Positions 17,361 through 27,269 of a stretch of 64,000 nucleotides of DNA are shown here, one piece after another. Under the pieces are notes generated by a model, which saw only the letters and a program-made list of their open reading frames with translations, was not told the origin of the DNA and searched no databases. Each line of letters starts with the position of its first letter. The first letter of the stretch is position 1. A program made the position numbers and the translations under genes. The stretch comes from Spirosoma endbachense (GTDB lineage: Bacteria > Bacteroidota > Bacteroidia > Cytophagales > Spirosomataceae): contig NZ_CP045997.1 in assembly GCF_010233585.1 (NCBI RefSeq), forward strand, positions 6,347,545 through 6,411,544, written 5' to 3'.

Positions 17361-17403
17361 GTCGGCGAACCGATTCCTCTCAAAAGTTAACCAAGCTCTT
17401 TGA

Positions 17404-20400
17404 ATGTGCACTTCAACAACTTTACTTCTTCGCGTTTTACTGGCTGCTTCATTGACTGCACCGGTATTGGGGCAGACGCAACCGGTTGGCCCGGCACCCA
17501 AATTCGCCTTTGCTGAGCCAAGTCTTTCGCCCGATGGGGCCGAAATCGCGTTTGTATCCGGTGGCGATATCTGGACCGTGCCCGCAGCAGGGGGTGAAGC
17601 CCGACTGCTGGTATCACATCCCGATAACGAATCGCGACCACTTTATTCACCGGATGGTAAATACCTGGCCTTTACTTCGTCGCGCTCAGGCAACGGCGAT
17701 ATCTACCTGTTGGCACTGGAAACGGGAACGATCAAACGCCTTACCTACGATGATGGCGCTGAAGTGCTTAATGCGTGGTCGCGCGATGGGAAGATGGTCT
17801 ATTTTCAATCGACCAGTCGCGATATTTCGGGTATGAACGACATTTATCGGGTGCCCATCACAGGGGGTACACCGATGGCAATAACGGCCGACCGTTATGC
17901 CAATGAGTTTTACGGAATGCCTTCGCCAGATGGCAAAACGCTGGCTTTTTCGGCGCGGGGCATCGCATCAAACCAGTGGTGGCGCAAAGGGCATAGCCAC
18001 CTGGATGAATCCGAAATCTGGCTGTATCGTATCGATGCCAAAAAAACAGGTTCGGCTTATGAGCGACTTACCGAAGGCGGAGCCAAAGAGCTGTGGCCGA
18101 TGTGGAATCAGGATGGGAAAACACTTTTTTACGTATCGGACCGCAGCCAGGGACAAAATTTATGGACACTACCCATTGGTGGCAAGCCCGCAATGCTGAC
18201 CACGTTCAACAGCGGTCGGGTGTTGTGGCCATCGATTAGTTACGATGGCCGGGCTATTGTCTTTGAGCGTGATTTTCAACTCTGGAAATACGATGTAGCC
18301 AGCCGACAGGCCGCTCCTGTTTCGATCCGGCTTCGGGGTGTTGCTGCAAGCCCCGCCATTGAGCACCTGAAACTAACTAATCAGCTTCGCGAAATGGCTT
18401 TATCGCCCGACGGGAAAAAAGTTGCTTTCATTGCGCATGGAGAAGTATTTGCCGCATCTGCCAAAGACGGGGGCGATGCTACTCGAATTAGCCATAGCGC
18501 AGCCAACGAATCGCAGCCCGTATGGACGCCTAACAGCCGTAGCCTAGTGTATATATCGACCCGCGACGGTGTGGCTCACCTCTACCGCTACGATTTTGCA
18601 ACGCGCGACGAAACCCGCCTGACAGACGGTTCGCAGGATGATGGATCTCCTGTGTTCTCGCCGGATGGTAAATCGCTGGCTTTTGTTCGAAATGGTCAGG
18701 AACTGCGAGTGCTTGACCTAGCAGCAAAAAAAGACCGACTGTTGAAAAAAGCCTATCTGGGCCGTCCGCCGTTTGGGTCTAACGGGTCCGTTGTCTGGTC
18801 GCCCGATGGGAAATGGATTGCGTTTGCGTCATATGGTGCCAAAACCTTTCGGAATATCGCCGTGATTCCGTCTGCTGGGGGCGAAAGCAAGCCGGTTAGC
18901 TTCCTGGCCAATACCTTTGGCGGTAACGTTAGCTGGAGCCCCGATGGAAAATACATCCTGTTCGGAACAACTCAGCGAACCGAAACCGCGCAAATTGCCC
19001 GCATTGATCTGGTTCCGCGTTCGCCTAAGTTCCGGGAAGACCAGTTTCGGGATTTGTTCAATGAAGAAGTCCCCAAGACGCTGAAACCTGCACCGACAAC
19101 ACCCGCCACCGCCAAAACGAATCCCCGCGATACCACTGCGCGAGCGCTGGGCGATACGGCTAAAATAGAGAAGGGAGGACCTGCAAAAATCGTTTTTGAG
19201 GATATTCGTCAACGGTTGAGTCTGTTGCCCGTTGGCGTAGATGTAGATGCACATACAATCAGTAAAGACGGAAAAACGCTGTTATTGATCGCAACCGTAG
19301 CCGGTCAGCAGAATTTATATACCTACTCGCTTGATGAACTGGGCCGCGAGCAGAGTGTAGCGCGCCAACTTACCTCAACTGCTGGAACTAAAAATGGTGC
19401 GCAATTTTCGCCCGATGGGAAAGAGATTTTCTATTTGGAACAGGGCCGAATTCAGTCTATAACCCTGGACAGACGAGAAGCTAAACCGCTAAACGTGACA
19501 GCGGAAATGGACGTCGATTTCAGCGATGAAAAAGTACAGGTTTTCCGGCAGGCCTGGGATATTCAGAGCAAAGGTTTTTACGATTCTACCTTCCACGGCG
19601 CCGACTGGAAAGCGGTTCGGGCCGAGTATGAGCCATTGGCGGCTGGTGCCCGTACACCCGATGAGCTTCGTCGTCTGATTAGCCTGATGTTAGGCGAACT
19701 GAATGCATCGCACTCGGGTATCTCGGCACCGGCGGGTTCCGTTCAAACGACTACGGGCCGCATTGGGCTTCGTTTCGACCGGGACGAATACGAAAATAAG
19801 GGTAAGTTGAAAATCACGGAGGTTATTGCGCTGAGTCCAGCCGCCCTGTCTGGCACGATTAAACCTGGCGATTACTTAGTGGCTATCGACGATACGAAAA
19901 TAACGGCCTCGACCAATCTTGATCAGCTTCTCGAAAACCAGGTGAACCGGCGAATTTCGCTGATGGTAGCTCCTTCGGCTGATGGAACTCCGCGCGAGGT
20001 GACCATCCGGCCAGTCAATCAAACGACAGAGAAAGGACTGCTTTACAAACAGTGGGTACAACAGCAACGTCAGTATGTCGATAAGGTCAGTGGTGGGCGG
20101 CTCGGCTACGTACACATGTATGATATGTCGGCCGAATCGCTGGCGCAGCTGAGTCTCGATCTGGATGCTGATAATCACGCTCGTGAAGGCGTTGTCGTTG
20201 ACGTTCGGAATAACAATGGCGGTTTCGTGAATGCGTATGCGCTTGATGTGTTTACCCGGAAAGGATACATGACCATGACCTCACGCGGACTACCGTCGGC
20301 CCCGGCCCGGACACAGCTGGGTCAGCGAGCACTGGAAACGCCAACCATTCTGGTAACGAATCAGCACTCGCTCTCCGATGCTGAAGATTTCACAGAAGGC

Positions 20401-20691
20401 TACCGGACGCTTAAAGTTGGTAAGGTAGTTGGCGAACCAACGGCGGGATGGATTATCTACACATCGGCTGCGCAACTCATCGATGGCTCAAATCTGCGGC
20501 TTCCATTTTCCAAGATTACGGACAATACCGGCAAAAATATGGAGCTGGCTCCCCGACCGGTAGATATTACCGTATCGCGCCCAATTGGCGAAAGCTATAC
20601 CGATAAAAATAGCCAGCTGGATACTGCCGTAGCCGAATTGCTGAAAGAACTGAACGAAGCGAAAGCATCTAAACTGAGCAGCGGCAAATAA
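17404..20691 (+). CDS. Tricorn-like S41 peptidase with PD40 propellers
   Basis: A 1095-residue exported protease, signal peptide to about residue 22. The first two thirds are two beta-propellers built of PD40 blades (SPDGAEIAFVSGGDIW, SPDGKYLAFTSSRSG, SPDGKSLAFVRNG and others), which in Tricorn feed and gate the active site. A linker rich in Pro, Thr and Ala follows near 555-600. The C-terminal third has a helical core, a PDZ-like domain (ALSGTIKPGDYLVAIDD) and the S41 domain. His770 (NASHSG) and Ser991 in HSLSDAEDF are the probable catalytic pair, with VVDVRNNNGG as the oxyanion region. It should degrade peptides in the periplasm. The gene stands alone. Confidence 0.93.
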   Translation: MCTSTTLLLRVLLAASLTAPVLGQTQPVGPAPKFAFAEPSLSPDGAEIAFVSGGDIWTVPAAGGEARLLVSHPDNESRPLYSPDGKYLAFTSSRSGNGDIYLLALETGTIKRLTYDDGAEVLNAWSRDGKMVYFQSTSRDISGMNDIYRVPITGGTPMAITADRYANEFYGMPSPDGKTLAFSARGIASNQWWRKGHSHLDESEIWLYRIDAKKTGSAYERLTEGGAKELWPMWNQDGKTLFYVSDRSQGQNLWTLPIGGKPAMLTTFNSGRVLWPSISYDGRAIVFERDFQLWKYDVASRQAAPVSIRLRGVAASPAIEHLKLTNQLREMALSPDGKKVAFIAHGEVFAASAKDGGDATRISHSAANESQPVWTPNSRSLVYISTRDGVAHLYRYDFATRDETRLTDGSQDDGSPVFSPDGKSLAFVRNGQELRVLDLAAKKDRLLKKAYLGRPPFGSNGSVVWSPDGKWIAFASYGAKTFRNIAVIPSAGGESKPVSFLANTFGGNVSWSPDGKYILFGTTQRTETAQIARIDLVPRSPKFREDQFRDLFNEEVPKTLKPAPTTPATAKTNPRDTTARALGDTAKIEKGGPAKIVFEDIRQRLSLLPVGVDVDAHTISKDGKTLLLIATVAGQQNLYTYSLDELGREQSVARQLTSTAGTKNGAQFSPDGKEIFYLEQGRIQSITLDRREAKPLNVTAEMDVDFSDEKVQVFRQAWDIQSKGFYDSTFHGADWKAVRAEYEPLAAGARTPDELRRLISLMLGELNASHSGISAPAGSVQTTTGRIGLRFDRDEYENKGKLKITEVIALSPAALSGTIKPGDYLVAIDDTKITASTNLDQLLENQVNRRISLMVAPSADGTPREVTIRPVNQTTEKGLLYKQWVQQQRQYVDKVSGGRLGYVHMYDMSAESLAQLSLDLDADNHAREGVVVDVRNNNGGFVNAYALDVFTRKGYMTMTSRGLPSAPARTQLGQRALETPTILVTNQHSLSDAEDFTEGYRTLKVGKVVGEPTAGWIIYTSAAQLIDGSNLRLPFSKITDNTGKNMELAPRPVDITVSRPIGESYTDKNSQLDTAVAELLKELNEAKASKLSSGK

Positions 20692-20732
20692 TAAGTGGGG
20701 GAGAGGTGCAGTTCGTTTCCTTTCTCCTAACT

Positions 20733-21161
20733 CTATTCGTGGAATATCAGCAGAAAATAGGCACCTTCGTCTGAGGTGCCTTCTTCTTTTATGACCCAGC
20801 CCTGCGTTTGATAGAACGATATTGCATTCGTATTTTGCTGTAAGCATTTGAGGGTTGCCGGTCGTTCCAGTTTCTCCAGACATCCGGCAAGCAGGGCTCT
20901 CCCAATGCCCTGACGAAAAAAATGCGGATCGACGTAGAGGTTGTGGATGAAATTATCCGGTGGCCACCACGAAACAAAGCCAATGGGTCTTTCGTCTGAT
21001 ATGGCCACCAATACTACCTCATCCTGCGTTGCCTTATCGAAGTCATCGAGCTTGGCTGTCGATGCATCAAGCCATGTGAACGTCTGAGTGCGTGAGTTCA
21101 GATAAAGTTGCCGCAAATCGGCTAAATAGTCTGTATGCATGCCACAAATTCGCCAATCCAT
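20733..21161 (-). CDS. GNAT-family N-acetyltransferase
   Basis: A 142-residue acetyl-CoA-dependent transferase. The acetyl-CoA binding loop is FFRQGIGRALLAGC (the R/Q-x-x-G-x-G/A signature) after the NLYVDP strand, and the C-terminal NTNAISFYQTQGW motif is standard for the fold. A tryptophan-rich segment (FVSWWPPDNF) lies in the beta-sheet core. Substrate is not predictable. It converges on the protease gene, with 41 bases between stops. Confidence 0.9.
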   Translation of the reverse strand: MDWRICGMHTDYLADLRQLYLNSRTQTFTWLDASTAKLDDFDKATQDEVVLVAISDERPIGFVSWWPPDNFIHNLYVDPHFFRQGIGRALLAGCLEKLERPATLKCLQQNTNAISFYQTQGWVIKEEGTSDEGAYFLLIFHE

Positions 21162-21351
21162 GAGTTCCTCGTTTTGCTAAAATAGACTAGCTACCTGGTA
21201 GCTCTTTACTGAATACTATACGCCTGGCAGGTGGTGTTTCAGGCTATGGCCAGATTCGGTTGGTGTATCTTTCCGTTCAATAAGTGCTATGAGTGAGTGG
21301 CAGCTGTATTGGTTTGATAACCCGTAGCTTTCAGGCGAAAAAAAATTAGTC

Positions 21352-21999
21352 ATGCCCTTTTCCCGTACACTTGCGCTTTGGTTGGTTATTTGTTTTCCCG
21401 TAACCAGATTAAGCGCTCAATCTTCTCAGACATCAATGACCGGAGAGTATTATCTGACCGGAGTGCGCGAAGTCGGCTCAGGTATCAAATTGAACGCCGA
21501 TTCTACGTTTGAATTCTTCTTTGCATATGGAGCACTCGACCGCTTCGGGAAAGGTACCTGGAAACAGCGCGATAAACAGATTATCTTAACCAGCCGCCCT
21601 CGTCCGCCCAAAGATTTTGCACTCATTACCAGTCGGAAAACGCCAGATAAAGGGATTACTATTCGTATAGTTGATCCCAACAAACAACTACTTCGTTACG
21701 TGGAATGCACGACCAGAAATGGTACTGATGTTCATCGGGAAATGGCAAATGCCGACGGTGATGTGCATTTCGCCAGCTTATCAGCCGAAGCAATTTCGTT
21801 GCGGTTCGAGCTATGCCCGGACCGTTATTCGGTCTTCACGATTGATTCAAAAGCACATAACTATTTTGAATTCCGGTTTGAACCCTGGATCGTGGAAGTA
21901 TTTTTCGAGAATATACCTTATACGATTTCCGGCAAAGATATGGAAGGCCCACATCCGCTGCTTGAGCCGGGAAAAACGTATTCGTTTGTGCACAATTAG
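21352..21999 (+). CDS. Exported hypothetical protein
   Basis: A 215-residue protein with a signal peptide to about residue 22 (LSAQ). The first mature domain (GEYYLTGVREVGSGIKLNADSTFEFFFAYG, broken here by its beta turns) resembles a small lipocalin-like or META-like beta-barrel. The second half (SLSAEAISLRFELCP, FEFRFEPWIVEVFFEN) adds another beta-rich unit. I do not recognise the family. It converges on the DUF6265 gene with 21 bases between the ends. Confidence 0.72.
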   Translation: MPFSRTLALWLVICFPVTRLSAQSSQTSMTGEYYLTGVREVGSGIKLNADSTFEFFFAYGALDRFGKGTWKQRDKQIILTSRPRPPKDFALITSRKTPDKGITIRIVDPNKQLLRYVECTTRNGTDVHREMANADGDVHFASLSAEAISLRFELCPDRYSVFTIDSKAHNYFEFRFEPWIVEVFFENIPYTISGKDMEGPHPLLEPGKTYSFVHN

Positions 22000-22020
22000 A
22001 CCACACTTTGTAAGATTAGG

Positions 22021-22524
22021 CTAGTGGGCTCGATTGAAAACAAATAGGTCACTGAATGCCCATTTGCCATCTTTGGATTGGCCACGCTGTATGACCAACT
22101 GGTCTTTTGATCGCTTTTCGTAAATAATTCGAATCGATCCATCTTCTTTCTCGAACAGAGCATAGTCTTTTTTTGCTTCGATAAACGTGTATCGATCCTG
22201 CTTATCTTTTTCTTCCTGCCCGATCAGGCCGGGCTTGAAGTGCTTGACCAGGGCAATTGGGCCACGCTCGGTTTGTTCGAAGATCAACATTTCGTACATC
22301 GTAACTTTGTTGTCTTTCATCATCCGGATGAAACCAGTCAGGTTATCACCAGCGGGTGCAATCCATACCGCATCAATGGGCCCACCACTGAACGTTCCCT
22401 GCCAGTGCCCTTCCAGAAAGCTCATATCAGATAAAGTGCCGGTTTTAGAAGCTGTTTGGGCATTTGTAATACGGGTTGCCAGGAGGCATAGCAAGCAGAA
22501 GAAAGCCAGTCTAAACGTTTTCAT
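22021..22524 (-). CDS. Exported DUF6265-like protein
   Basis: A 167-residue protein with a signal peptide to residue 22 (ITNAQ). The mature part begins SFLEGHWQGTF, then WIAPAGDNLTGFIRMMKDNKV and MYEMLIFEQTERG, which is the pattern of the DUF6265 family of lipocalin-like beta-barrels. The last third (YALFEKEDGSIRIIYEKR) completes the barrel. Function unknown, probably binding a small hydrophobic ligand in the periplasm. It converges on the preceding exported hypothetical gene. Confidence 0.82.
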   Translation of the reverse strand: MKTFRLAFFCLLCLLATRITNAQTASKTGTLSDMSFLEGHWQGTFSGGPIDAVWIAPAGDNLTGFIRMMKDNKVTMYEMLIFEQTERGPIALVKHFKPGLIGQEEKDKQDRYTFIEAKKDYALFEKEDGSIRIIYEKRSKDQLVIQRGQSKDGKWAFSDLFVFNRAH

Positions 22525-22731
22525 TACTACGAAAAAGTGTTGTTAATAGTAAGGAAAGCACAAAAGATAAAATTTATACGGTAGTAGTGCATCTTTTTGG
22601 GCTGGGTTGACACGTACAATAGTTTTTTTTGATAAACAGGTAGGAAATAAAAACGACCCGGCACGATTAATGATGGAGAATATGATATATAGCGTACTGA
22701 TTTTCAATCAACAATCCTGTTTAAAGTTGCC

Positions 22732-22926
22732 ATGAAATCGAAAGATAAACAACAAATTGCTGACGAGATAAGAGCTAAAGTAGCTGAGCTGGAAATGTTA
22801 ATTGTAGCAGCAGAATCGTTGGGGCTGACCGTAAAATTATCAGGTAGAACAGTTGTTAATAGTATATTTCGTCCTGAGACTCCATTAACGGTTGAAATTC
22901 ACCACTATCAGACTCAACAGTATTAA
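22732..22926 (+). CDS. Small hypothetical protein
   Basis: A 64-residue protein with a helical, charged first half (KDKQQIADEIRAKVAELEML) and a beta-like second half (TVKLSGRTVVNSIFRPETPLTVEI). No signal peptide and no cysteine. I do not recognise it. The start ATG 22732 follows a long upstream region. Its stop overlaps the convergent Zn-ribbon gene by four bases, which is compact but consistent with two real genes. Confidence 0.55.
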   Translation: MKSKDKQQIADEIRAKVAELEMLIVAAESLGLTVKLSGRTVVNSIFRPETPLTVEIHHYQTQQY

Positions 22927-23108
22927 AGTTTTATATTAAGCGTTTCTAAAAGAGTGACAACCAAATGCATGCTATCGTCAGTTACTCCGACAACCGTGCC
23001 ACAGGCAGTGCATTGAACAAAATACAGTTGGTATACACTATTCTTGACCGGAGCCGGTTGTAGCTCAAAAGCTGTATGCTGACAACGTGGACATCTGGAT
23101 TTAGCCAT
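22923..23108 (-). CDS. Small Zn-ribbon protein
   Basis: A 61-residue protein with two CxxC pairs (CPRC at 6-9 and CTAC at 33-36) in a classic rubredoxin-like Zn-ribbon, and the strand QLYFVQCTACGTVVGVTD that I recognise from short conserved Bacteroidota hypotheticals. The C-terminus is hydrophobic and helical. Possible adaptor or RNA/DNA-binding protein; function unknown. Confidence 0.72.
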   Translation of the reverse strand: MAKSRCPRCQHTAFELQPAPVKNSVYQLYFVQCTACGTVVGVTDDSMHLVVTLLETLNIKL

Positions 23109-23929
23109 GAGTTAACTATGGATTAGAGAGGAGGATATGCTTAATGGGTCATAAAAATTGGTGCGGCTAGAGAAATTTTTAAACGGATACCACTTATAAG
23201 GTATCAATATTGCCCAATTATACTCAAGGAAATGATAAATGAGAATTTTATATATGACTATTATTTATAATATGGCTCTTTCTTATTTCTGTAAAATTCA
23301 AGTTTTGTTAAAAGTAAATGAATATAAGTAAAGATAATGTTTGGTCAATTTTGCAAAATGGATACTAATGCAGCTGATAATTAGCTTGATTAATGAGCAC
23401 GCAACGTCAATAACGTTGCGTAATAAGAATATATCTTAGCGTAATGGCAAAGTAACACCATGTATATACTATTTAATAATTATTGATTGTGCATCTTGCT
23501 CAAGTTTGCCTGCACGTTGATTCTTTTATATGATAAAATTATCTTTTTTTAAGAATAGATAATTTCTTCTAATTAAGAGAATCTATCATAGTTTGTATTC
23601 TTTAGATTAAAATACAACTAATTTATGTATTTTAACTTTGAGTGACTATAGTTGGTATTTACTTTTTATTTAATTATTAACTATAAAGGATATTTATTTT
23701 CACATATATAAATAGTTAAAATGAGCGATTAGATTGATTTTTGAAAAAAAGCGGCTATTTCGCTGAAATACTATAATTTCTCTATACCACTAAATAAAAA
23801 AACAAAAGGTGTAATTTTTTACGGATCACTTTAGTCATTAAAGAACAGTAATTAGTAACACCTGTTGCCGAAAATTTATAATTGACATAGCAGCCTACCT
23901 GGCAACATGCCCACTGGCCGAATGGGGAG
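23109..23929. other. A+T-rich intergenic region of 820 bases
   Basis: No open frame of coding quality was seen on either strand, and the base composition is far more A+T-rich than the flanks. The only ordered structure I found is a 9-bp inverted repeat ACGCAACGT / ACGTTGCGT at 23399-23407 and 23413-23421. Decayed accessory DNA or an unrecognised regulatory RNA are both possible. Confidence 0.5.
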
Positions 23930-24508
23930 TTATTTACCAATAACCTGCTTTTCTATAAGCAAGATAAAGATGTGAATGACTTTTATGTGGATTTCCTGAA
24001 TTCGATCAGCGTAACCAAAATGTGGAACACGAATCTCCACATCTGCTTTTCCGGCAAGCTTGCCACCGTCTTTTCCCGTTAACAAAATTACGTGCATCCC
24101 TTTCGACCGGGCCGCTTCTACGGCTCTAATTACATTGGCCGAATTACCACTTGTGCTTAAGCCGAGTAAAACATCACCTTCGTTACCAAGGCCTTCAATA
24201 AATCGGGAAAACACAAATTCATAGCCATAATCATTGCTTACGCAGGAGATATGACTCACATCAGAAATGGCAATTGCGGCCAGCGAGCGCCGATCGTCGC
24301 GATAGCGTCCAGAAAGTTCTTCCGCAAAGTGCATGGCATCGCAATGAGATCCGCCGTTGCCGCAGGATATAATTTTACGGCCTTTTTTTAGCGCATCGGC
24401 CATCAGCCGGGCGGCCTGGTCGATCGCTGTAAGATTGTCGGAATTGCTGAGAAATGTATCTAAAACTGACTGTGCTTCAGTCAGTTCATGGCGAATAATA
24501 TCAAGCAT
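23930..24508 (-). CDS. gmhA: Sedoheptulose-7-phosphate isomerase
   Basis: A 192-residue SIS-domain enzyme that makes D-glycero-D-manno-heptose 7-phosphate, the first step to the ADP-heptose of lipopolysaccharide inner core. Seen are [20 protein letters not shown] with the substrate-binding Ser and Asn and the catalytic-type Glu, [14 protein letters not shown], and the late [14 protein letters not shown] with the metal-type His. Length is normal. The other heptose genes are not adjacent. It lies 114 bases after the Wzi/RemB-like gene on the same strand, so envelope sugar work may link the two. Confidence 0.95.
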   Translation of the reverse strand: MLDIIRHELTEAQSVLDTFLSNSDNLTAIDQAARLMADALKKGRKIISCGNGGSHCDAMHFAEELSGRYRDDRRSLAAIAISDVSHISCVSNDYGYEFVFSRFIEGLGNEGDVLLGLSTSGNSANVIRAVEAARSKGMHVILLTGKDGGKLAGKADVEIRVPHFGYADRIQEIHIKVIHIFILLIEKQVIGK

Positions 24509-24622
24509 TGAAAAGTAGTTTTAAACTGTCTACTGCCAATGTTCAGTTGATGAAGCAGCAAACGGAGGCCAAAGTTGGCTACTATAGACTGAAAACTCAA
24601 AACTGAAGGCGAAAATCTGATT

Positions 24623-26416
24623 TTAAAAGACCCAATTTCGATATGGAAGATTCCAGCGGAGCGCGAAACTGGCTAACTTGTCGGTATAGCTATCAGGCTG
24701 GTATTCGCTGTCTTTGAAGCGATATAATAAGCGACCTTCCAGAAAAATATTGTGCCGAATCATATAGGAAGCCCGAAGGTCGGCATAGGTAACAATGGTT
24801 TTTCGGCCCTGCCCAATGAAGTTTCCTTCATTTCGAACATTACTGTAGTAATCTAACAAAATATTGCCACCATAATTACGGCCGGGTATATCGGCTCCAT
24901 ACATCATGACACCAAAAATTCCGTTTCCAGACCATTTTTTCTGCTGGTAACGCACTATACCAAGCCCTTCAACAAAGTTAGCGCCGAGCGGATGAGCCAT
25001 TGGCTGGCTATAGTGCGCGTAATTGCCCTGCCCTGCCGACGAAAAGGTTGTATTGAAATGCGAATAGGTATAAGGTCGGGCTAAGTTTAGTTCGGTCTGA
25101 ATATCGAGATTAGGTACGTTAAAGGCATCGATGTATTTTGCCCCAAGCTGAAACGCAAATTTATTCGTCCAATTCCCTTTGCCAGACATCAGCTCACTGA
25201 GCCTGAATTCGTCTAACAGGAATTGGCTATAAACCAGAAACTGAGTTAGGAAATTCGCTTTGAAGTCGATCCCGATCATGGCATTGTCGGCACTCCCTCT
25301 ATACGATTCTACGAAGCGATAGAAGATGATTGGGTTCAGATAGTTTATATCCAGGCGATCCCGACTAAATACTTCAGCTTCGAACACGCCCACGTTGATC
25401 TTTGGGCTTATATTAATGCTGATATGGTGCATTGCCGCAAACTTTTGCGGAATGAGCATATTAGGGAGTACGCTTTCCTGGGTATTCTGTAGTTCGGTGA
25501 AAAGATTTGTATACTGGATTTTACGACCTAGCTGCGTCGTTAACTTTAGAAATAAATAAGGGGCACTATTATCGGAAAGCAGTAGAGAACGAAATCCATT
25601 TCCGAAGAAGTTTCTATCGTGACCAAACTGGAGGTTTATAATTTTTAAAATATTGAGCGTAAAGTAACCACGTGCCGTCAGAAAGTCTGCGCCGTTTTGG
25701 CGGTAAATTTTGGTAAATCCTTCGCCTGGGGCAAACCCTCCGCCTACCTCCGGACGGTATATCCGGGCATAATCATTAATATAATAAGGGTAAATGGCCT
25801 GGTTGTCGGCGAAGAATGTGTAGAAACCAAGTTTTTTGCCAATTGTACCTCTCACTTCCAGACCGCGGGTATTCACAAAAGGATACCTTAATGACTCATT
25901 GGTGGGCGATTCCGGATTAGGAGCCTGTTCGCCCCCAATACCAAAATAGACAACGGGATTCACATGGAGGTCAAAATCAGGCGTCTGTAGGCTATAGAAA
26001 TCGGCTTTTTTGCGATAAAATGACCGAAGAAAAGGTATTTTTCCACTCAGCGGTTTTTTACTGTCACCGGGAGCCGGTGGTGGCAGCAAATGCTTCGTAA
26101 AAGGATCGCGGGTCAGCGAATCGGTCGACGGCCGGGTCCATTCCCAGCTATCATCCCGCAGGTAATTAAAGTTGAAGTAGTCTGTATCAGAAAAGGGTCG
26201 GCCAGGTTTCGTAAGCAGGCTATCGGTGAGCTGAATAATACTCTGGCGATTATAGGGTTTTACGGAGCTGTGAAAACCTTCGGCCCATTGACCCTGCCGA
26301 ATTTCCAGTCGATCGATTAGATGGTAATAGTCCGCATTGAGAGGTACAAATGGACTCTGGGACCAGACTGGAAAGGATACTACTAAAAAACCAAATACGT
26401 AAAAAAAACGCTGCAT
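24623..26416 (-). CDS. Wzi/RemB-like outer-membrane barrel protein
   Basis: A 597-residue exported protein. Met at 26416 starts a good signal peptide (MQRFFYVFGFLVVS, cut near VWSQ). The body is beta-barrel-like, with an N-terminal segment FVPLNADYYHLIDRLEI and GYFTLNILKIINLQFGHDRNFFGNGFRS fitting the capsule-assembly Wzi family, whose Bacteroidota members include the gliding protein RemB. The end GNLPYRNW-type strand closes a barrel. Role is either surface polysaccharide attachment or gliding; the sequence does not decide. It is divergent from upp, with 131 bases between them. Confidence 0.82.
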   Translation of the reverse strand: MQRFFYVFGFLVVSFPVWSQSPFVPLNADYYHLIDRLEIRQGQWAEGFHSSVKPYNRQSIIQLTDSLLTKPGRPFSDTDYFNFNYLRDDSWEWTRPSTDSLTRDPFTKHLLPPPAPGDSKKPLSGKIPFLRSFYRKKADFYSLQTPDFDLHVNPVVYFGIGGEQAPNPESPTNESLRYPFVNTRGLEVRGTIGKKLGFYTFFADNQAIYPYYINDYARIYRPEVGGGFAPGEGFTKIYRQNGADFLTARGYFTLNILKIINLQFGHDRNFFGNGFRSLLLSDNSAPYLFLKLTTQLGRKIQYTNLFTELQNTQESVLPNMLIPQKFAAMHHISINISPKINVGVFEAEVFSRDRLDINYLNPIIFYRFVESYRGSADNAMIGIDFKANFLTQFLVYSQFLLDEFRLSELMSGKGNWTNKFAFQLGAKYIDAFNVPNLDIQTELNLARPYTYSHFNTTFSSAGQGNYAHYSQPMAHPLGANFVEGLGIVRYQQKKWSGNGIFGVMMYGADIPGRNYGGNILLDYYSNVRNEGNFIGQGRKTIVTYADLRASYMIRHNIFLEGRLLYRFKDSEYQPDSYTDKLASFALRWNLPYRNWVF

Positions 26417-26547
26417 ACAAGTTACCGGATAGCTCACTCCACTCCGTTCATCCACACAATTTGCTTTATCTGAGCGACAAATTAGGCAATTGGTTTGGAT
26501 ATACGCCAGTCATCCGGCTAATTTACGGAGAAAGACCCCTGTTATCT

Positions 26548-27195
26548 ATGTTTGTTTTTGCGCAACAGCCCTCGCTGGTTAATCAATTCGTGGCCGAACT
26601 TCGTGATGTTTCGATCCAGAAAGACCGTTTACGCTTTCGTCGAAATCTCGAGCGGATCGGTGAATTGATGGCTTATGAAATTTCAAAGACGCTTCCTTAC
26701 CATAATGTTTCTATAAAAACGCCACTCGGCATTTCTGAAACACAACTGCTTAGACAACAGCCGGTTCTGGCGACGATATTGCGGGCTGGTCTGCCTTTTC
26801 ATCAAGGATTAGCCAATTATTTCGACCAGGCAGAAAACGCTTTTGCGGGCGCTTATCGGGGGTATAGTGCCAGCGATAGTGATGAGTTCGAGATTACAAT
26901 GGATTACATTGTCAGCCCGGATATAAGCGGTAAAACTCTTATTCTAAGTGACCCAATGCTGGCTACGGGCCGTTCGCTAGAAAAAATATATCATGCTATG
27001 CTTCGCTACGGAATTCCGGCACAAACGCATATTGCCGCTATAATTGCCAGCCCGGAAGGAGTTCGTCATGTGCAGCGCCAATTACCCCAATGTCATCTCT
27101 GGCTTGGGGCTATCGATAGTCACCTGAACGAACATTCGTACATTGTTCCCGGACTTGGTGACGCAGGTGATCTGGCGTATGGAGGGAAAGTGTAA
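26548..27195 (+). CDS. upp: Uracil phosphoribosyltransferase
   Basis: A 215-residue enzyme that converts uracil and PRPP to UMP, a salvage reaction. The PRPP loop is LILSDPMLATGRSL, with ILRAGLPFHQGL and the uracil-binding C-terminus HSYIVPGLGDAGDLAYG. The open frame reaches 66 codons further upstream into the promoter region of the Wzi-like gene, but the conserved protein starts at ATG 26548. The window also holds pyrD (de novo pyrimidines) and psuK-psuG (pseudouridine salvage, which releases uracil); these could together feed UMP. Confidence 0.94.
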   Translation: MFVFAQQPSLVNQFVAELRDVSIQKDRLRFRRNLERIGELMAYEISKTLPYHNVSIKTPLGISETQLLRQQPVLATILRAGLPFHQGLANYFDQAENAFAGAYRGYSASDSDEFEITMDYIVSPDISGKTLILSDPMLATGRSLEKIYHAMLRYGIPAQTHIAAIIASPEGVRHVQRQLPQCHLWLGAIDSHLNEHSYIVPGLGDAGDLAYGGKV

Positions 27196-27210
27196 AGCGA
27201 CGTATGGTTC

Positions 27211-27259
27211 AGGATGTATGATATATTCTGACTTCCAGAAGAGATTCATCATACATCCT
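27211..27259. terminator. 12-bp hairpin between upp and lolA
   Basis: AGGATGTATGAT 27211-27222 pairs perfectly with 27248-27259 across 25 bases, between two convergent genes. No strong T run, so termination efficiency is uncertain. Confidence 0.5.
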
Positions 27260-27269
27260 CACTCATTGA

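Noticed and set aside
22732..23108. Toxin-antitoxin pair from two small overlapping genes
   Set aside because: The genes are convergent and one is a standard Zn-ribbon family; no toxin or antitoxin motif is visible.
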